A DNA stretch of 64,000 nt. Source: Zoogloea sp. Lineage in GTDB: Bacteria; Pseudomonadota; Gammaproteobacteria; Burkholderiales; Rhodocyclaceae. Of the stretch, positions 44,197-54,301 are shown piece by piece. Both the position numbers and the translations under genes were made by a program. The DNA is taken from the NCBI GenBank assembly GCA_016703645.1, contig JADJBR010000009.1, positions 62,001 to 126,000 of the forward strand. Direction: 5' to 3'. Below the pieces are notes generated by a model. That model did no database searches, was not told where the DNA came from, and saw nothing but the letters and a program-made list of their open reading frames with translations. Each line of letters opens with the position of its first letter. Position 1 is the first letter of the stretch.

Positions 44197-44849
44197 ATCG
44201 GGATAGGGGCGGCCAGGTTACCTGACCGACCCCTCCCACACCACCCGGCATGCGGGTCCGCACCGGGCGGTTGGAATCGTTGAGGACGGAGCGCTTTAAG
44301 TTACCTCGACGCACCACCTGAGTCTGTTTGTTCTCGACTCGCCCGGATGGGTTTCTCGCTGCCAGCGCCCGCTCGGGCTTCACCCTTGCCGGCCTTCTGG
44401 CGAGCTTCGCCTGAGCGAACATCTGAGACATTCCAATCCAGAGAGCCGAGGGACACACCCTCCGATTCCTTCGGCCCTTCCTCGGCGGTCTTCGGCCTCA
44501 CCAGCCCCACCTCCGAGTATTCCGGCCTCTGCTGACTTCTCGCTCCGGCTCAGCACCGTCGCCCTTTCAGGCATGAGGCGAGATCTCCCCAGGTAAGAAC
44601 GCACTCCTTCGCTGCACAACCGCCGGATTTACGCCACCTCGCCTTGATCACGAGAGCTTCGCGGTTACGTGCCCGCTCGCCCTGCTCGGCAGCGCCTTCT
44701 ATCCGGTTCTTGTTCATCGGCTCGCAGATTACGCTCCACGCTTCCTCCCCACGCTCGGTCACCCTCACGCAGTTGCGCTTCACTTCGTTCGCTGTGATCA
44801 ACTTACGGCGGGACTTGCACCCGCAGGAGTGCGCCCATGCTGGGCGCAC
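44197..44849 (-). mobile_element. Group II intron without reverse transcriptase ORF
   Basis: On the minus strand this stretch begins GTGCGCCCAGCATGGGCGC (5' end GUGCG type) and continues into TGCGGGTGCAAGTCCCGCC. It ends in a domain V-like hairpin (ACCGCCCGGTGCGGACCCGCATGCCGGGTGGT, within 44237-44275, quoted in part as ACCGCCCGGTGCGG and CCGCATGCCGGGTGGT), then GTGTGGGAGGGG and the 3' end CGCCCCTATCCCGAT. The length of about 650 nt fits domains I-III plus V-VI with no RT/maturase frame; open frames inside are not protein-like. It begins 6 bp past the icmF terminator stem, a site favoured by IIC introns. The exact 5' end is 44849 or 44851. Splicing would need a maturase from elsewhere. The gap 44115-44196 shows nothing else. 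Confidence 0.65.
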
Positions 44850-44854
44850 ACGAA

Positions 44855-44880
44855 GAAACGGCGCCCTGCGGCGCCGTTTC
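44855..44880 (-). terminator. Hairpin terminator of icmF
   Basis: An 11-bp perfect stem (GAAACGGCGCC at 44855-44865, GGCGCCGTTTC at 44870-44880) with a 4-nt loop. It lies past the icmF stop, and the 5' end of the group II intron begins directly after it. On the minus strand the T-tract is short (TTTCTTC); a longer T run (TTTCTTTTTG) faces the plus strand, so it may act in both directions. Confidence 0.75.
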
Positions 44881-44922
44881 TTTTTGCTGTTCCCCTCTTA
44901 CCGAGGGTGTCTTTATGGCTGC

Positions 44923-47900
44923 TTACATGCTGCGGCGGTACTGGCCACCCACGTCGTACAGCGCCGTGGTGATCTGACCCAGGGAGCAGTAGCGCACCGC
45001 CTCCACCAGCACTGCAAACACGTTGCCATTTTCGATCACGGTCTGCTTGAGCAGGGCCAGCCACTTGGGGGCCTGGTCGGCGTTGCGGGTCTGGAAGTCG
45101 GCCAGACGGGTCAGCTGGCTCTGCTTTTCGTCCTCGGAGGAGCGGGCCAGCTCGATCTCCTGCTGGGCCATGCCCTTCGGGTTGAGGAAGGTGTTGACGC
45201 CGATGATCGGGTAGGAGCCGTCGTGCTTCTTGTGCTCGTAGTACAGCGACTCTTCCTGGATCTTGCCACGCTGGAAGCCGGTTTCCATGGCGCCCAGCAC
45301 GCCGCCGCGGGAGCTGATGGCTTCGAACTCCTTGAGCACCGCCTCTTCCACCAGATCGGTGAGCTCTTCGATGATGAAGGCGCCCTGGTTGGGGTTCTCG
45401 TTCTTGGCGAGGCCCCATTCCCGGTTGATGATCAGCTGGATGGCCATGGCGCGGCGCACGGATTCCTCGGTCGGCGTGGTGATCGCTTCGTCGTAGGCGT
45501 TGGTGTGCAGCGAGTTGCAGTTGTCGTAGATGGCGATCAGGGCCTGCAGCGTGGTGCGGATGTCATTGAAGTCCATCTCCTGGGCGTGCAGCGAACGGCC
45601 GGAAGTCTGGATGTGGTACTTCAGCTTCTGGCTGCGCTCATTGGCACCGTACTTGTTCTTCATGGCCACGGCCCAGATGCGGCGGGCCACACGGCCGATC
45701 ACGGAGTATTCCGGGTCCATGCCGTTGCTGAAGAAGAAGCTCAGGTTGGGCGCGAAGTCATCGATCTGCATGCCCCGGGCCAGGTAGCTTTCCACATAGG
45801 TGAAGCCGTTGGAGAGGGTGAAGGCCAGTTGGCTGATCGGATTGGCACCGGCTTCGGCGATGTGATAACCGGAGATGGACACCGAGTAGAAGTTCTGGAC
45901 CTGGTTATGGACGAAGAACTCCTGGATGTCGCCCATCATCTTGAGGGCGAACTCGGTGCTGAAGATGCAGGTGTTCTGGCCCTGGTCTTCCTTCAGGATG
46001 TCGGCCTGCACGGTGCCGCGCACGCTGGAGAGCGTCCAGGCACGGATCTTCTGCACTTCGTCATCGGTCGGCTCGCGCCCGTTCTGGGCCTTGAACTTGA
46101 CCAGCTGCTGCTCCAGCGCGGTGTTGAAGAACATGGCCAGGATGATGGGCGCCGGGCCATTGATGGTCATCGACACGGAGGTGGTCGGATTGACCAGGTC
46201 GAAGCCGTCGTACAGCACCTTCATGTCGTCCAGGGTGGCGATGGACACACCGGAGTTGCCGATCTTGCCGTAGATGTCCGGACGCGGATCCGGGTCGCAG
46301 CCGTACAGGGTGACCGAGTCGAAGGCGGTGGAGAGGCGGTGCGCCGGCATGCCCTCGGAGACGCGCTTGAAGCGGCGGTTGGTGCGGAAGGCATCGCCTT
46401 CGCCGGCGAACATCCGGGTGGGGTCTTCACCTTCGCGCTTGAAGGCGAACACGCCGGCGGTGTAGGGGAAGGAGCCGGGGACGTTTTCCTTCATCAGGAA
46501 CTTGAGGGTCTCGCCGTCGTCCTCGTAGGTCGGCAGGGCGACCTTGCGGATCTTGCTGCCGGACAGGGACTCGGAGGTGAGAACGGTGCGGATTTCCTTG
46601 TCGCGGATCTTCACCACGTACTCGTCGGCCGCGTACAGCTCGACGGTCTTCGGCCACATGTCGAGAAGCTTTTTGGCGGTGCCGGTAAGCTCGCCGTCCT
46701 TCCAGTCGATCAGCTCGTCGAAGGAGCCGGCATCCTTGCTGCAGCCCTCGAAGAGCTTCTTGGAGATGCGCAGGGCCTGACGTTCGCGGGCGACCCGGGC
46801 CTGCTCCGCGGTGTGCTTGTGGTAGCCACGCACCGAATCGGCGATCTCGGCCAAATAGCGGGCACGCTCGGCGGGAACGATGGCACGGCCGCGGCTGGAC
46901 GCCTTGACGCTGACGATGGGCAGCCGGGGCTTACCAAGCTTGAGGCCCTTGGCCACCAGCGCCGGGGCGATGGACTGGAACAGGGCGGTCACGCCGTCAT
47001 CGTTGAAGCGGGCGGCCATGGTGCCGAACACCGGCATCTGCTCGGTGGGGGTGGAGAACAACTCGCGGTTGCGCTGGTACTGCTTGCGCACATCGCGCAG
47101 GGCATCCTCGGCGCCCTTGCGGTCGAACTTGTTGATCGCCACGAAATCGGCGAAGTCGAGCATGTCGATCTTCTCGAGCTGGCTGGCGGCGCCGAATTCG
47201 GGGGTCATCACGTACAGGGACACATCGACGAAGGGCACGATGGCCGCGTCGCCCTGGCCGATGCCAGAGGTCTCGACGATGATCATGTCGAAGCCGGCCA
47301 GGCGGGTGGCGGCGATGACTTCGGGCAGGGCCGCCGAGACTTCCTTGCCGGTGTCGCGGGTGGCCAGCGAGCGCATGAAGATGTTCGGATGCTCGATGGC
47401 GTTCATGCGGATGCGGTCGCCCAGCAGGGCGCCGCCGGTGCGCTTGCGCGACGGGTCGATGGAGACGATGGCGAGCTTGAGCTTGTCATCCTGGTCGAGG
47501 CGGAAGCGGCGTACCAGTTCGTCGGTGAGGCTGGACTTGCCGGCGCCGCCGGTGCCGGTGATGCCGAGGGCCGGCACCTTGACCGACTTGGCGGCCTCGA
47601 TCAGGGCCTGCTTGACGTCGTCGCCGTAGGCACCGTTCTCGAGGCCGGTGATGACCCGGGCCAGGGCCCGGCGGTCACCGGACTTGAGGGCGGCGATGAT
47701 GGTGTCGGCGCCCTTGGGCACGGCCACCGACAGGTCCTCGTCGCAGCGCTCGACCAGATCGTTGATCATGCCTTGCAGGCCCAGCACGGCACCGTCTTCC
47801 GGCGAATAGATGCGGGTGACGCCGTAGTCGTGGAGCTCCTTGATCTCGGCCGGCACGATCACGCCGCCGCCGCCGCCGAAGACCTTGATGTTCTCGCCGC

Positions 47901-48189
47901 CGTTCTGACGCAGCAGGTCGATCATGTACTTGAAGAACTCCACATGCCCGCCCTGGTAGGACGTGATCGCGATGCCCTGCACGTCTTCCTGCAGTGCGGC
48001 ATTGACGATCTCGCCCACCGAGCGGTTGTGACCGAGGTGGATCACCTCGGAGCCGGTGGATTGAAGAATCCGCCGCATGATGTTGATCGACGCATCGTGG
48101 CCGTCGAAAAGCGCCGCAGCGGTGACGAAGCGCACCTTGTTCTTGGGCTTGTAAGCGACGAGTTTCTTGGCAACGCTAAGGTCGGTCAT
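44923..48189 (-). CDS. icmF: Fused isobutyryl-CoA mutase IcmF (B12-dependent, with G-protein chaperone domain)
   Basis: 1,088 residues. The ATG at 48189 follows GGGAGAC by 4 bases; a further in-frame ATG (48204) would put that RBS inside the gene. Three parts in the IcmF order: N-terminal cobalamin-binding domain ([53 protein letters not shown]), a MeaB-like GTPase domain with P-loop [16 protein letters not shown] and the switch region near [16 protein letters not shown], then the mutase barrel ([88 protein letters not shown]). It isomerises isobutyryl-CoA and n-butyryl-CoA (or a close relative), with its own GTPase chaperone, and probably serves valine or short-acid metabolism. The 3' end is followed by the terminator and group II intron. 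Confidence 0.93.
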   Translation of the reverse strand: MTDLSVAKKLVAYKPKNKVRFVTAAALFDGHDASINIMRRILQSTGSEVIHLGHNRSVGEIVNAALQEDVQGIAITSYQGGHVEFFKYMIDLLRQNGGENIKVFGGGGGVIVPAEIKELHDYGVTRIYSPEDGAVLGLQGMINDLVERCDEDLSVAVPKGADTIIAALKSGDRRALARVITGLENGAYGDDVKQALIEAAKSVKVPALGITGTGGAGKSSLTDELVRRFRLDQDDKLKLAIVSIDPSRKRTGGALLGDRIRMNAIEHPNIFMRSLATRDTGKEVSAALPEVIAATRLAGFDMIIVETSGIGQGDAAIVPFVDVSLYVMTPEFGAASQLEKIDMLDFADFVAINKFDRKGAEDALRDVRKQYQRNRELFSTPTEQMPVFGTMAARFNDDGVTALFQSIAPALVAKGLKLGKPRLPIVSVKASSRGRAIVPAERARYLAEIADSVRGYHKHTAEQARVARERQALRISKKLFEGCSKDAGSFDELIDWKDGELTGTAKKLLDMWPKTVELYAADEYVVKIRDKEIRTVLTSESLSGSKIRKVALPTYEDDGETLKFLMKENVPGSFPYTAGVFAFKREGEDPTRMFAGEGDAFRTNRRFKRVSEGMPAHRLSTAFDSVTLYGCDPDPRPDIYGKIGNSGVSIATLDDMKVLYDGFDLVNPTTSVSMTINGPAPIILAMFFNTALEQQLVKFKAQNGREPTDDEVQKIRAWTLSSVRGTVQADILKEDQGQNTCIFSTEFALKMMGDIQEFFVHNQVQNFYSVSISGYHIAEAGANPISQLAFTLSNGFTYVESYLARGMQIDDFAPNLSFFFSNGMDPEYSVIGRVARRIWAVAMKNKYGANERSQKLKYHIQTSGRSLHAQEMDFNDIRTTLQALIAIYDNCNSLHTNAYDEAITTPTEESVRRAMAIQLIINREWGLAKNENPNQGAFIIEELTDLVEEAVLKEFEAISSRGGVLGAMETGFQRGKIQEESLYYEHKKHDGSYPIIGVNTFLNPKGMAQQEIELARSSEDEKQSQLTRLADFQTRNADQAPKWLALLKQTVIENGNVFAVLVEAVRYCSLGQITTALYDVGGQYRRSM

Positions 48190-48341
48190 GTTTGTCTCCC
48201 TCACATCATGTTTATTGGTGTGTGCATGTTAGAAGGGAGCCCGTGCCTTAGCCATTGCCGTTGTCGACGGCTTTCATGCAAAATCCGCCAAGCTGCTGCC
48301 GACCCGCCGGCGCCATCACCCCACGGACTGGAGAGTGCCTT

Positions 48342-49430
48342 TTGCCGAGCAAGCCGGCCCGCCAGGGCTCAACAGTATCAATGGGTTTCGTAACCGGCAT
48401 GCTGGCCGGAATGCTGCGTCGCAACATCAACCCGACCCGGCTTCTGGCCGAACTCGACATCAATCTTGCAGACGCGGCCAGCCGGGTTCCCCTTGACCGC
48501 TATGCAACCCTCTACAACCTGGTGATCCGCGAACTGGACGACGAGGGCTTCGGCCTGTTCTCGACGCCCATGGGGCCTGGCAGTTTCGAGTTCCTTTGCC
48601 GGGGCATGCTGGGCGCCCCCACCCTGGCAGACGGTCTTGACCGGGCCCGACGGTTCCTCTGCATCGTGCTGCCCGACCTCCGAGTCAGCGTGAATCGCGG
48701 GGACGATCGGGCTGAACTGCGCATCTGCGAAAGAACGCCCCTCGCCCGGGATCCCAACGACCCGGCCCGGGTATTTGCCTTCGAATGGCTGCTGCGCCTG
48801 CTCCACAGCCTGTCTTGCTGGCTCGTGGGTCGGGGCCTTTCCCTCGATTCGGTGGATTTTCCCTTCGCCCGGCCCGTCCATGCAGACGACTACACGCTGG
48901 TCTACACTGCCCGTTCCAATTTCGTTGACGGCCCGCAATTGACCGCTCGCTTCAATGCCACCCTGCTCGACCTGCCGATCCGCCGCGACGAAGCGGCGCT
49001 GTCCAGCTTCCTGGAGGGGGCACCCGGCCGCATCAGCATGCTTTATCGGCGCGACCGCAACACCGTGCTCCGCGTCCGTGATCTGATCCGGGATGCCCTG
49101 CCCGCCAGCCTGACCCAGGACGAGGCGGCCGACCGGCTGCACATGTCGCCCCGCACCCTGCATCGCCGACTGGAGGAAGAGGGATCGAGCTTCCGCGGTA
49201 TCAAGGAAGCCCTGCGCCGGGACATCGCCCTGGCCCGCCTCACCAAGACGCGCCAACCCATCTCCCGGGTAGCCGCCGACCTGGGCTATGCCGACACCTC
49301 CGCCTTTTACCGGGCCTTCACGGGCTGGACCGGCATGTCACCGGAACGCTACCGCAAGCAGCTCTCGACCACCGCGCAGCCTGGTAACGGCCTGCAGCCT
49401 GACCGGAATGACGCACCCCATGCCGACTGA
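48342..49430 (+). CDS. AraC/XylS-family transcriptional regulator (OruR type)
   Basis: About 362 residues from a TTG at 48342 with GGAGAG six bases upstream; other candidate starts are the ATG at 48255 and the ATG at 48381. The N-terminal half (MGFVTGMLAGMLRRNINPTRLLAELDINLADAA, RVPLDRYATLYNLVIRELDDEGFGLFS) is the ligand-binding region found in OruR/GliR-like regulators. The C-terminus has two HTH: LTQDEAADRLHMSPRTLHRRLEEEGSSFRGIKEALRRDIAL and PISRVAADLGYADTSAFYRAFTGWTGMSPERYRK. It is divergent from icmF (150 bp between starts), so it may control that gene, or the signalling genes downstream. Confidence 0.88.
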   Translation: MPSKPARQGSTVSMGFVTGMLAGMLRRNINPTRLLAELDINLADAASRVPLDRYATLYNLVIRELDDEGFGLFSTPMGPGSFEFLCRGMLGAPTLADGLDRARRFLCIVLPDLRVSVNRGDDRAELRICERTPLARDPNDPARVFAFEWLLRLLHSLSCWLVGRGLSLDSVDFPFARPVHADDYTLVYTARSNFVDGPQLTARFNATLLDLPIRRDEAALSSFLEGAPGRISMLYRRDRNTVLRVRDLIRDALPASLTQDEAADRLHMSPRTLHRRLEEEGSSFRGIKEALRRDIALARLTKTRQPISRVAADLGYADTSAFYRAFTGWTGMSPERYRKQLSTTAQPGNGLQPDRNDAPHAD

Positions 49431-51522
49431 CAAGCGCGCCCTGACCGAAGACCTGATCCGCGACGCAGACGGCCTGTTTGTCGGCCTGCTGCGCAACGCG
49501 ATGATCGGCGTCTACATCATCCAGGACAATCTCTTCCGCTACGCCAACCCCCGCTTTGCCGAGATTTTCGGCTACACCCAGGCGGAGATCTGCGGTGCCA
49601 TCGGCCCCCGCGACCTGATCGCCCCGGGCGAAGAGAACAAGGTGCTGGGCGCCATCAGCCAGCGCCTGGACGGACTGGCCGAGACCGCCCACTACGTCTT
49701 CACCGGCCTGAGCAAGGATGGCGACCGCATCGATCTGGAAGTCTTCGGCAACCGCACCGAGTTCGAGGGGCGCCCGGCCATCATCGGCATGCTGGTGGAT
49801 ATCACCGCCCGCTGCGCGGCCGAACGCATCGCCAACGAACAGCTCAACTTCATCGGCCAGCTCATCGAGGCCATCCCCAGCCCCCTGTTCTTCAAGGACG
49901 AGAAAGCCCGCTATCTGGGCTGCAACAAGGCCTTCGAAGCCTTCATCATGCGCCCCCGGGACACCATCATCGGCCGTTCGGTGTTCGACATCTCGCCCCC
50001 CGAGCTGGCAGCCCGCTACCACGAAGCTGACAAGGCCCTGTTTGATCATCCCGGCGTCCAGACCTACGAAGCCTCGGTCGAAGCCACCGACGGCATGCGC
50101 CGGGACGTCATCTTCAACAAGGCCACCTGGCTTCACGCCGATGGCAGCCTGGGCGGGCTGGTGGGCGTCATCACCGACATCACCGAACGCAAGCAGACCG
50201 AAGCCCTGGTGTGGGTGCAGGCCAACTACGACCCCCTCACGGGCCTGCCCAATCGCCGCCTGCTCCACGACCGGCTCGGTGAGCTGCTGAAGAAGGCCCA
50301 CCGCGACCACGAAAGTGTGGCCGTGTTGTACATCGACCTGGACCGCTTCAAGGAAGTGAACGACACCCTCGGCCACGAGGCCGGCGACCGCCTGCTGGTG
50401 GATGCCGCCCGACGCATCGTCGGCTGCGTACGCGAATCCGACACGGTGGCCCGCCAGGGGGGGGACGAGTTCACTGTCCTGCTGCCCGGCCTGTCCGACC
50501 GCCTCCCCCTCGAACGCATCGCCGACGATATCATCCAGGCCCTCGACCGCCCCTTCAACCTGGGGGACGACCTGGCCTACGTATCGGCCAGCATCGGCAT
50601 CACCTTCTTCCCCCAGGACGCCACCTCGCCCATCGACATCCTGAAGAATGCCGACCAGGCCATGTATCACGCCAAGGACGCGGGGCGAAACCGCTTCAGC
50701 TATTTCTCGCCAGCCATGCAGGAAAACGCCCTGCAACGCCTGCAGCTCGGCCGCGACCTGCGCAGCGCCCTGGCCGAAGGGCAGCTCGAGCTCCACTTCC
50801 AGCCCATCCTGCACCTGGCCAGCGGCGAAGTGCGCAAGGCCGAGGCGCTGCTGCGCTGGAACCACCCCACCCGCGGGCAGGTTCCCCCCAACGAATTCAT
50901 CCCGGTGGCCGAAGAACTCGGCCTCATCGACGCCATCGGCACCTGGGTGTTCGAAAACGCCATCAACACGATCCAGCACTGGCACGGCCTGCGCCCGCCC
51001 CATGGGGACGAGCCCTGCCCGCTGCAAATCACCGTCAACACCTCACCGCGCCAGTTCCTGCGCGGCCAATCCCTCGACGTGCTGATGCTGGGCCTGGAGG
51101 GTGCCGGGCTGCCCGGCTCCTGCATTGCCATCGAGATCACCGAGGGCCTGCTCCTCGACGAACAACCGGCGGTCATTGCCCAGCTGGCCCGCCTCAGCGC
51201 GGCCGGCATCCAGGTCTCCATCGATGACTTCGGCACCGGCTACTCCGCCATGGCCTATCTCAAACGTCTCGACATCGACACCCTCAAGATCGACCGCTCC
51301 TTCGTGCGCGACCTGACCACCGACCCGGGTGATCTGGCCATCACCGAAGCCATCATCGCCATGGCCCACAAGCTCGACATCAAAGTCGTTGCCGAAGGTG
51401 TGGAAACCCTTGCCCAGCAGGAGCGCCTGAGCGCAGCGGGCTGCGACTACAGCCAGGGCTTCCTGTTCTCGCGCCCGCTCCCCGCGGCAGCCTTCTTCGA
51501 ACTCATCGCCCAACGCCCGTGA
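49408..51522 (+). CDS. PAS-PAS-GGDEF-EAL cyclic di-GMP signalling protein
   Basis: 704 residues. The ATG at 49408 overlaps the AraC-family stop; a second ATG at 49420 is possible. Order: PAS 1 (MIGVYIIQDNLFRYANPRFAEIFGYTQ, GMLVDITARC), PAS 2 (AIPSPLFFKDEKARYLGCNKAFEAFI, GVITDITERK), GGDEF domain with intact RQGGDEF, and EAL domain with KAEALLRW, DFGTGYSAMAYL and VVAEGVET. Both catalytic signatures are intact, so it may both make and degrade c-di-GMP. No membrane helices were seen, so it should be cytosolic. It starts an overlapping set of signalling genes. Confidence 0.9.
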   Translation: MTHPMPTDKRALTEDLIRDADGLFVGLLRNAMIGVYIIQDNLFRYANPRFAEIFGYTQAEICGAIGPRDLIAPGEENKVLGAISQRLDGLAETAHYVFTGLSKDGDRIDLEVFGNRTEFEGRPAIIGMLVDITARCAAERIANEQLNFIGQLIEAIPSPLFFKDEKARYLGCNKAFEAFIMRPRDTIIGRSVFDISPPELAARYHEADKALFDHPGVQTYEASVEATDGMRRDVIFNKATWLHADGSLGGLVGVITDITERKQTEALVWVQANYDPLTGLPNRRLLHDRLGELLKKAHRDHESVAVLYIDLDRFKEVNDTLGHEAGDRLLVDAARRIVGCVRESDTVARQGGDEFTVLLPGLSDRLPLERIADDIIQALDRPFNLGDDLAYVSASIGITFFPQDATSPIDILKNADQAMYHAKDAGRNRFSYFSPAMQENALQRLQLGRDLRSALAEGQLELHFQPILHLASGEVRKAEALLRWNHPTRGQVPPNEFIPVAEELGLIDAIGTWVFENAINTIQHWHGLRPPHGDEPCPLQITVNTSPRQFLRGQSLDVLMLGLEGAGLPGSCIAIEITEGLLLDEQPAVIAQLARLSAAGIQVSIDDFGTGYSAMAYLKRLDIDTLKIDRSFVRDLTTDPGDLAITEAIIAMAHKLDIKVVAEGVETLAQQERLSAAGCDYSQGFLFSRPLPAAAFFELIAQRP

Positions 51523-53585
51523 TCGCCCGCATCGCCCCCATCGCCTCCCCGCCCGGTGCCCGTGTCGGCTCGCCCGAAGACCTGCGCCGCTACGATCTGC
51601 TGCTGGCCGGCTTCGACCTGCTGGATCAGGCCATTGCCGTATTCGACGCCACCCCCAAGCTGGTCACCTGGAACAAGGCCATGCTGCGCCTGCTGGACTT
51701 TCCCGAGTCCATGGTGCGGGTCGGCACCCCCTTCGAAGACTTCGTGCGCTTCAACGCGGAGCGCGGCGAGTACGGCAGCAACCACCGCAGCCCCGCCGAG
51801 GTGGAACACCTGGTGGCCGAGCGCATGGCCGCCGTGCGCGCCTTCCAGCCCCACCATGCGGAACGCACCCGCCCCAACGGCCAGGTGCTGTCCATCCGCG
51901 GCGTGCCGATCCCCAACCTGGGCTTCGTCACCCTGTGGACCGACGTCACCGAGCAGCGCCGCTACGAGCAGCTCATCGAAAGCCAGAACGCCGAACTCGA
52001 AAACCGCGTGCGTGCCCGCACGGCCGAACTCGAAGCCGCCACCGCCCGCCTCGACAATGTAGCGGCCCAGCTGGCCCGTTCGGAGGAACGCCTGCGCCTG
52101 ATCATGGACGCCATCCCGGCCCTCATCGCCTACGTGGACTCGGGTGAACGCTACCGCTTTGCCAACAAGGGCTACGCCGACTGGTTCGGCCTCGACAAGA
52201 ACACCATCGTCGGACGCAGCATCGAGGAAGTCTTCGGCCCCGAGGCCTACGCCCAGATCAAGCCCTACCTCGAACAAGCGGCCGCCGGCGAACGGGTCAG
52301 CTATGAGTACTCGCGCACCAATGCCGCCGGCAAGCCCGTCCATGCCCGCAGCGCGGTGGTGCCGGAAGCCTCCCTTGCCGGCGGCGTGCAGGGCTTCTTC
52401 GTGCTGTCCATCGACATCACCGAGCAGAAAGCCAGTCAGGCCGTGCTGATCCAGGCCCAGAAGATGGAAGCCGTCGGCCAGCTCACCGGCGGCCTCGCCC
52501 ACGACTTCAACAACCTGCTCACCATCATCACCGGCAACCTGGCCGCGCTGAAGGACAAGCTGCCCGCCCACCAAGGCTTCGAGGACTACCTCGACCCGGC
52601 CCTGTCGGCCGCCCGCCGCGGCACCGAGCTGATCCGCCGCCTGCTCACCTTCTCGCGCCAGCAGCCCCTTGAGCCAAGCCCCGTGGAAGTGGGCGCCCTG
52701 GTGCACGGCATGAGCCAGCTCCTGTCCCGCTCCCTTACCGAGCGCATCGACATCAAGCTCGAACTGCCCACCGAAAAACTCCATGCCCTGGTGGACCCCC
52801 ACCAGCTCGAAAACGCGCTGCTCAATCTGGCCATCAACGCCCGCGACGCCATGCCCGACGGCGGCACCCTGACCATCGCCCTGGCCACCCGCCACGTGTC
52901 GCCCAGCCTGGCACTACTGGTGGAAGTCCCGGCCGGCGACTACGTGCAGTTCGACGTCTCCGACACCGGCAGCGGCATCGCCCCCGAGCTCCTGCCGCGC
53001 CTCTTCGAGCCCTTCTTCACCACCAAGGCCTTCGGCACCGGCAGCGGGCTGGGCCTGGCCATGGTGTACGGCTTCATCCGCCAGTCGGGGGGCAACATCC
53101 GCATCCTCAGCACCCCGGGCAAAGGCACCAACGTGCGTTTCATCGTCCCCATGAGCGACAGCCCGCCGCCGCCGCCCGCCACGGCCCGCCACCCGGCCGC
53201 CAGCATCGCCAACGAAAGTCGCCTGACCCTGCTGGTGGAAGACGAGCCCGAAGTACGCAAGGTCATCCGCCAGCAGCTCACCGAACTGGGCTTCCCCGTC
53301 ATCGAAGCCAGCAACGGCATCGAAGCCCGGGCCATGCTGGAAGCCGTCGAAGACATCGCCCTGCTCGTGTCCGACACCGTCATGCCCGGCCTCGGCGGGC
53401 GTGAGCTGGCCACGATCGCCCGCACCCTGCGCCCGCAACTGCCCATCCTGCTCATCACCGGCTACGCCACCGGCGACGCGCCGGGGGGCAACCCCAACAT
53501 CCCGACCCTGCGCAAACCTTTCGACCGGGCCGCCCTCGCCACGGCCCTTGCCGCCCTCGAATTCCCGGAGACTCCGGCATCATGA
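51519..53585 (+). CDS. PAS-containing hybrid sensor histidine kinase with receiver domain
   Basis: 688 residues; the GTG start overlaps the preceding TGA (GTGA). Two PAS domains ([28 protein letters not shown], then [29 protein letters not shown]) are joined by a coiled coil ([24 protein letters not shown]). The kinase core has [55 protein letters not shown] and [18 protein letters not shown]. The C-terminal receiver has the acidic pair in LVEDEPE and the acceptor Asp in [12 protein letters not shown]. It has no membrane segments, so it probably senses an intracellular cue. Its stop overlaps the OmpR-type gene. Confidence 0.92.
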   Translation: MIARIAPIASPPGARVGSPEDLRRYDLLLAGFDLLDQAIAVFDATPKLVTWNKAMLRLLDFPESMVRVGTPFEDFVRFNAERGEYGSNHRSPAEVEHLVAERMAAVRAFQPHHAERTRPNGQVLSIRGVPIPNLGFVTLWTDVTEQRRYEQLIESQNAELENRVRARTAELEAATARLDNVAAQLARSEERLRLIMDAIPALIAYVDSGERYRFANKGYADWFGLDKNTIVGRSIEEVFGPEAYAQIKPYLEQAAAGERVSYEYSRTNAAGKPVHARSAVVPEASLAGGVQGFFVLSIDITEQKASQAVLIQAQKMEAVGQLTGGLAHDFNNLLTIITGNLAALKDKLPAHQGFEDYLDPALSAARRGTELIRRLLTFSRQQPLEPSPVEVGALVHGMSQLLSRSLTERIDIKLELPTEKLHALVDPHQLENALLNLAINARDAMPDGGTLTIALATRHVSPSLALLVEVPAGDYVQFDVSDTGSGIAPELLPRLFEPFFTTKAFGTGSGLGLAMVYGFIRQSGGNIRILSTPGKGTNVRFIVPMSDSPPPPPATARHPAASIANESRLTLLVEDEPEVRKVIRQQLTELGFPVIEASNGIEARAMLEAVEDIALLVSDTVMPGLGGRELATIARTLRPQLPILLITGYATGDAPGGNPNIPTLRKPFDRAALATALAALEFPETPAS

Positions 53586-54301
53586 CCACACCCGACAAGG
53601 ACACTCCCCTCATCTTCGTCGTCGAGGACGAAGCCGACATTGCCCGCCTGATCGCCAGCACCCTGGGTGAATACGGCTTCCGTACCGAAACCTTCGGCAC
53701 CGGCCGCGCCTTGCTCTCCCGTGCCCGCCGCGCCCAACCCGAGCTGGCCATCCTCGACCTGGGCCTGCCCGACATGGACGGCCTGCAGGTGCTGCGCGAG
53801 CTGCAGGAGCAACACCCCTGCGCCGCCCTCATCCTGACCGGCCGCGACGGCCTGACCGACCGGGTGCTGGGCCTCGAACTGGGCGCTGACGACTACCTCG
53901 TCAAACCCTTCGAACCCCGTGAACTGGTCGCCCGGGTGCGCTCCATCCTGCGCCGCTACCAGAAGGCCGCCACCAGCGACGCCACCGGCCACACCGGCGC
54001 CCGCTTTGCCGGCTGGCACTTCGACATCGGCCGCCTCACCCTCAGCGCCGACGACGGCCGCGAAATCTCGCTCTCCGCCGCCGAAGCCGCCCTGCTGCAA
54101 ACCCTGCTCAAACGCCCCAACAAGATCCTCACCCGCGAACAGCTCATCGGCGAACGCGACCTCGACCCCTTCGACCGCAGCATCGACGTACGTATCTCCC
54201 GCCTGCGCCGCAAACTCGAAGACGACCCGCAGGACCCGAAGATCATCAAGACGGTGTATGGGGCGGGGTATCTGCTGTGTGCCAGCGTGGAGTGGGAGTG
54301 A
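53582..54301 (+). CDS. OmpR-family response regulator
   Basis: 239 residues. The ATG at 53582 overlaps the kinase TGA (ATGA), so kinase and regulator are a pair. Receiver domain: E15-D16-E17, acceptor D59 (AILDLGLPDMDG), the Thr and Lys in LILTGRDG and DDYLVKPFEPRELVARV. C-terminal winged helix: LSAAEAALLQTLLKRPNKILTREQLIGERDLDPFDRSIDVRISRLRRKLEDDPQDPKIIKTVYGAGYLLC. Target genes are unknown. The next gene to the right is beyond the repeat/IS block. Confidence 0.92.
   Translation: MTTPDKDTPLIFVVEDEADIARLIASTLGEYGFRTETFGTGRALLSRARRAQPELAILDLGLPDMDGLQVLRELQEQHPCAALILTGRDGLTDRVLGLELGADDYLVKPFEPRELVARVRSILRRYQKAATSDATGHTGARFAGWHFDIGRLTLSADDGREISLSAAEAALLQTLLKRPNKILTREQLIGERDLDPFDRSIDVRISRLRRKLEDDPQDPKIIKTVYGAGYLLCASVEWE

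Noticed and set aside
44347-44849. Small open frames between the HlyC homologue and icmF
   Set aside because: They lie in the group II intron-like sequence and have no protein-like composition.
44644-48393. A 1,249-residue open frame on the plus strand
   Set aside because: It lies antisense to icmF, whose frame shows all domain motifs, and its composition (His/Gly/Val-rich) is that of the opposite strand of a GC-rich gene.
49318-51027. A 569-residue open frame on the minus strand
   Set aside because: Antisense to the GGDEF-EAL gene, which has intact catalytic motifs.
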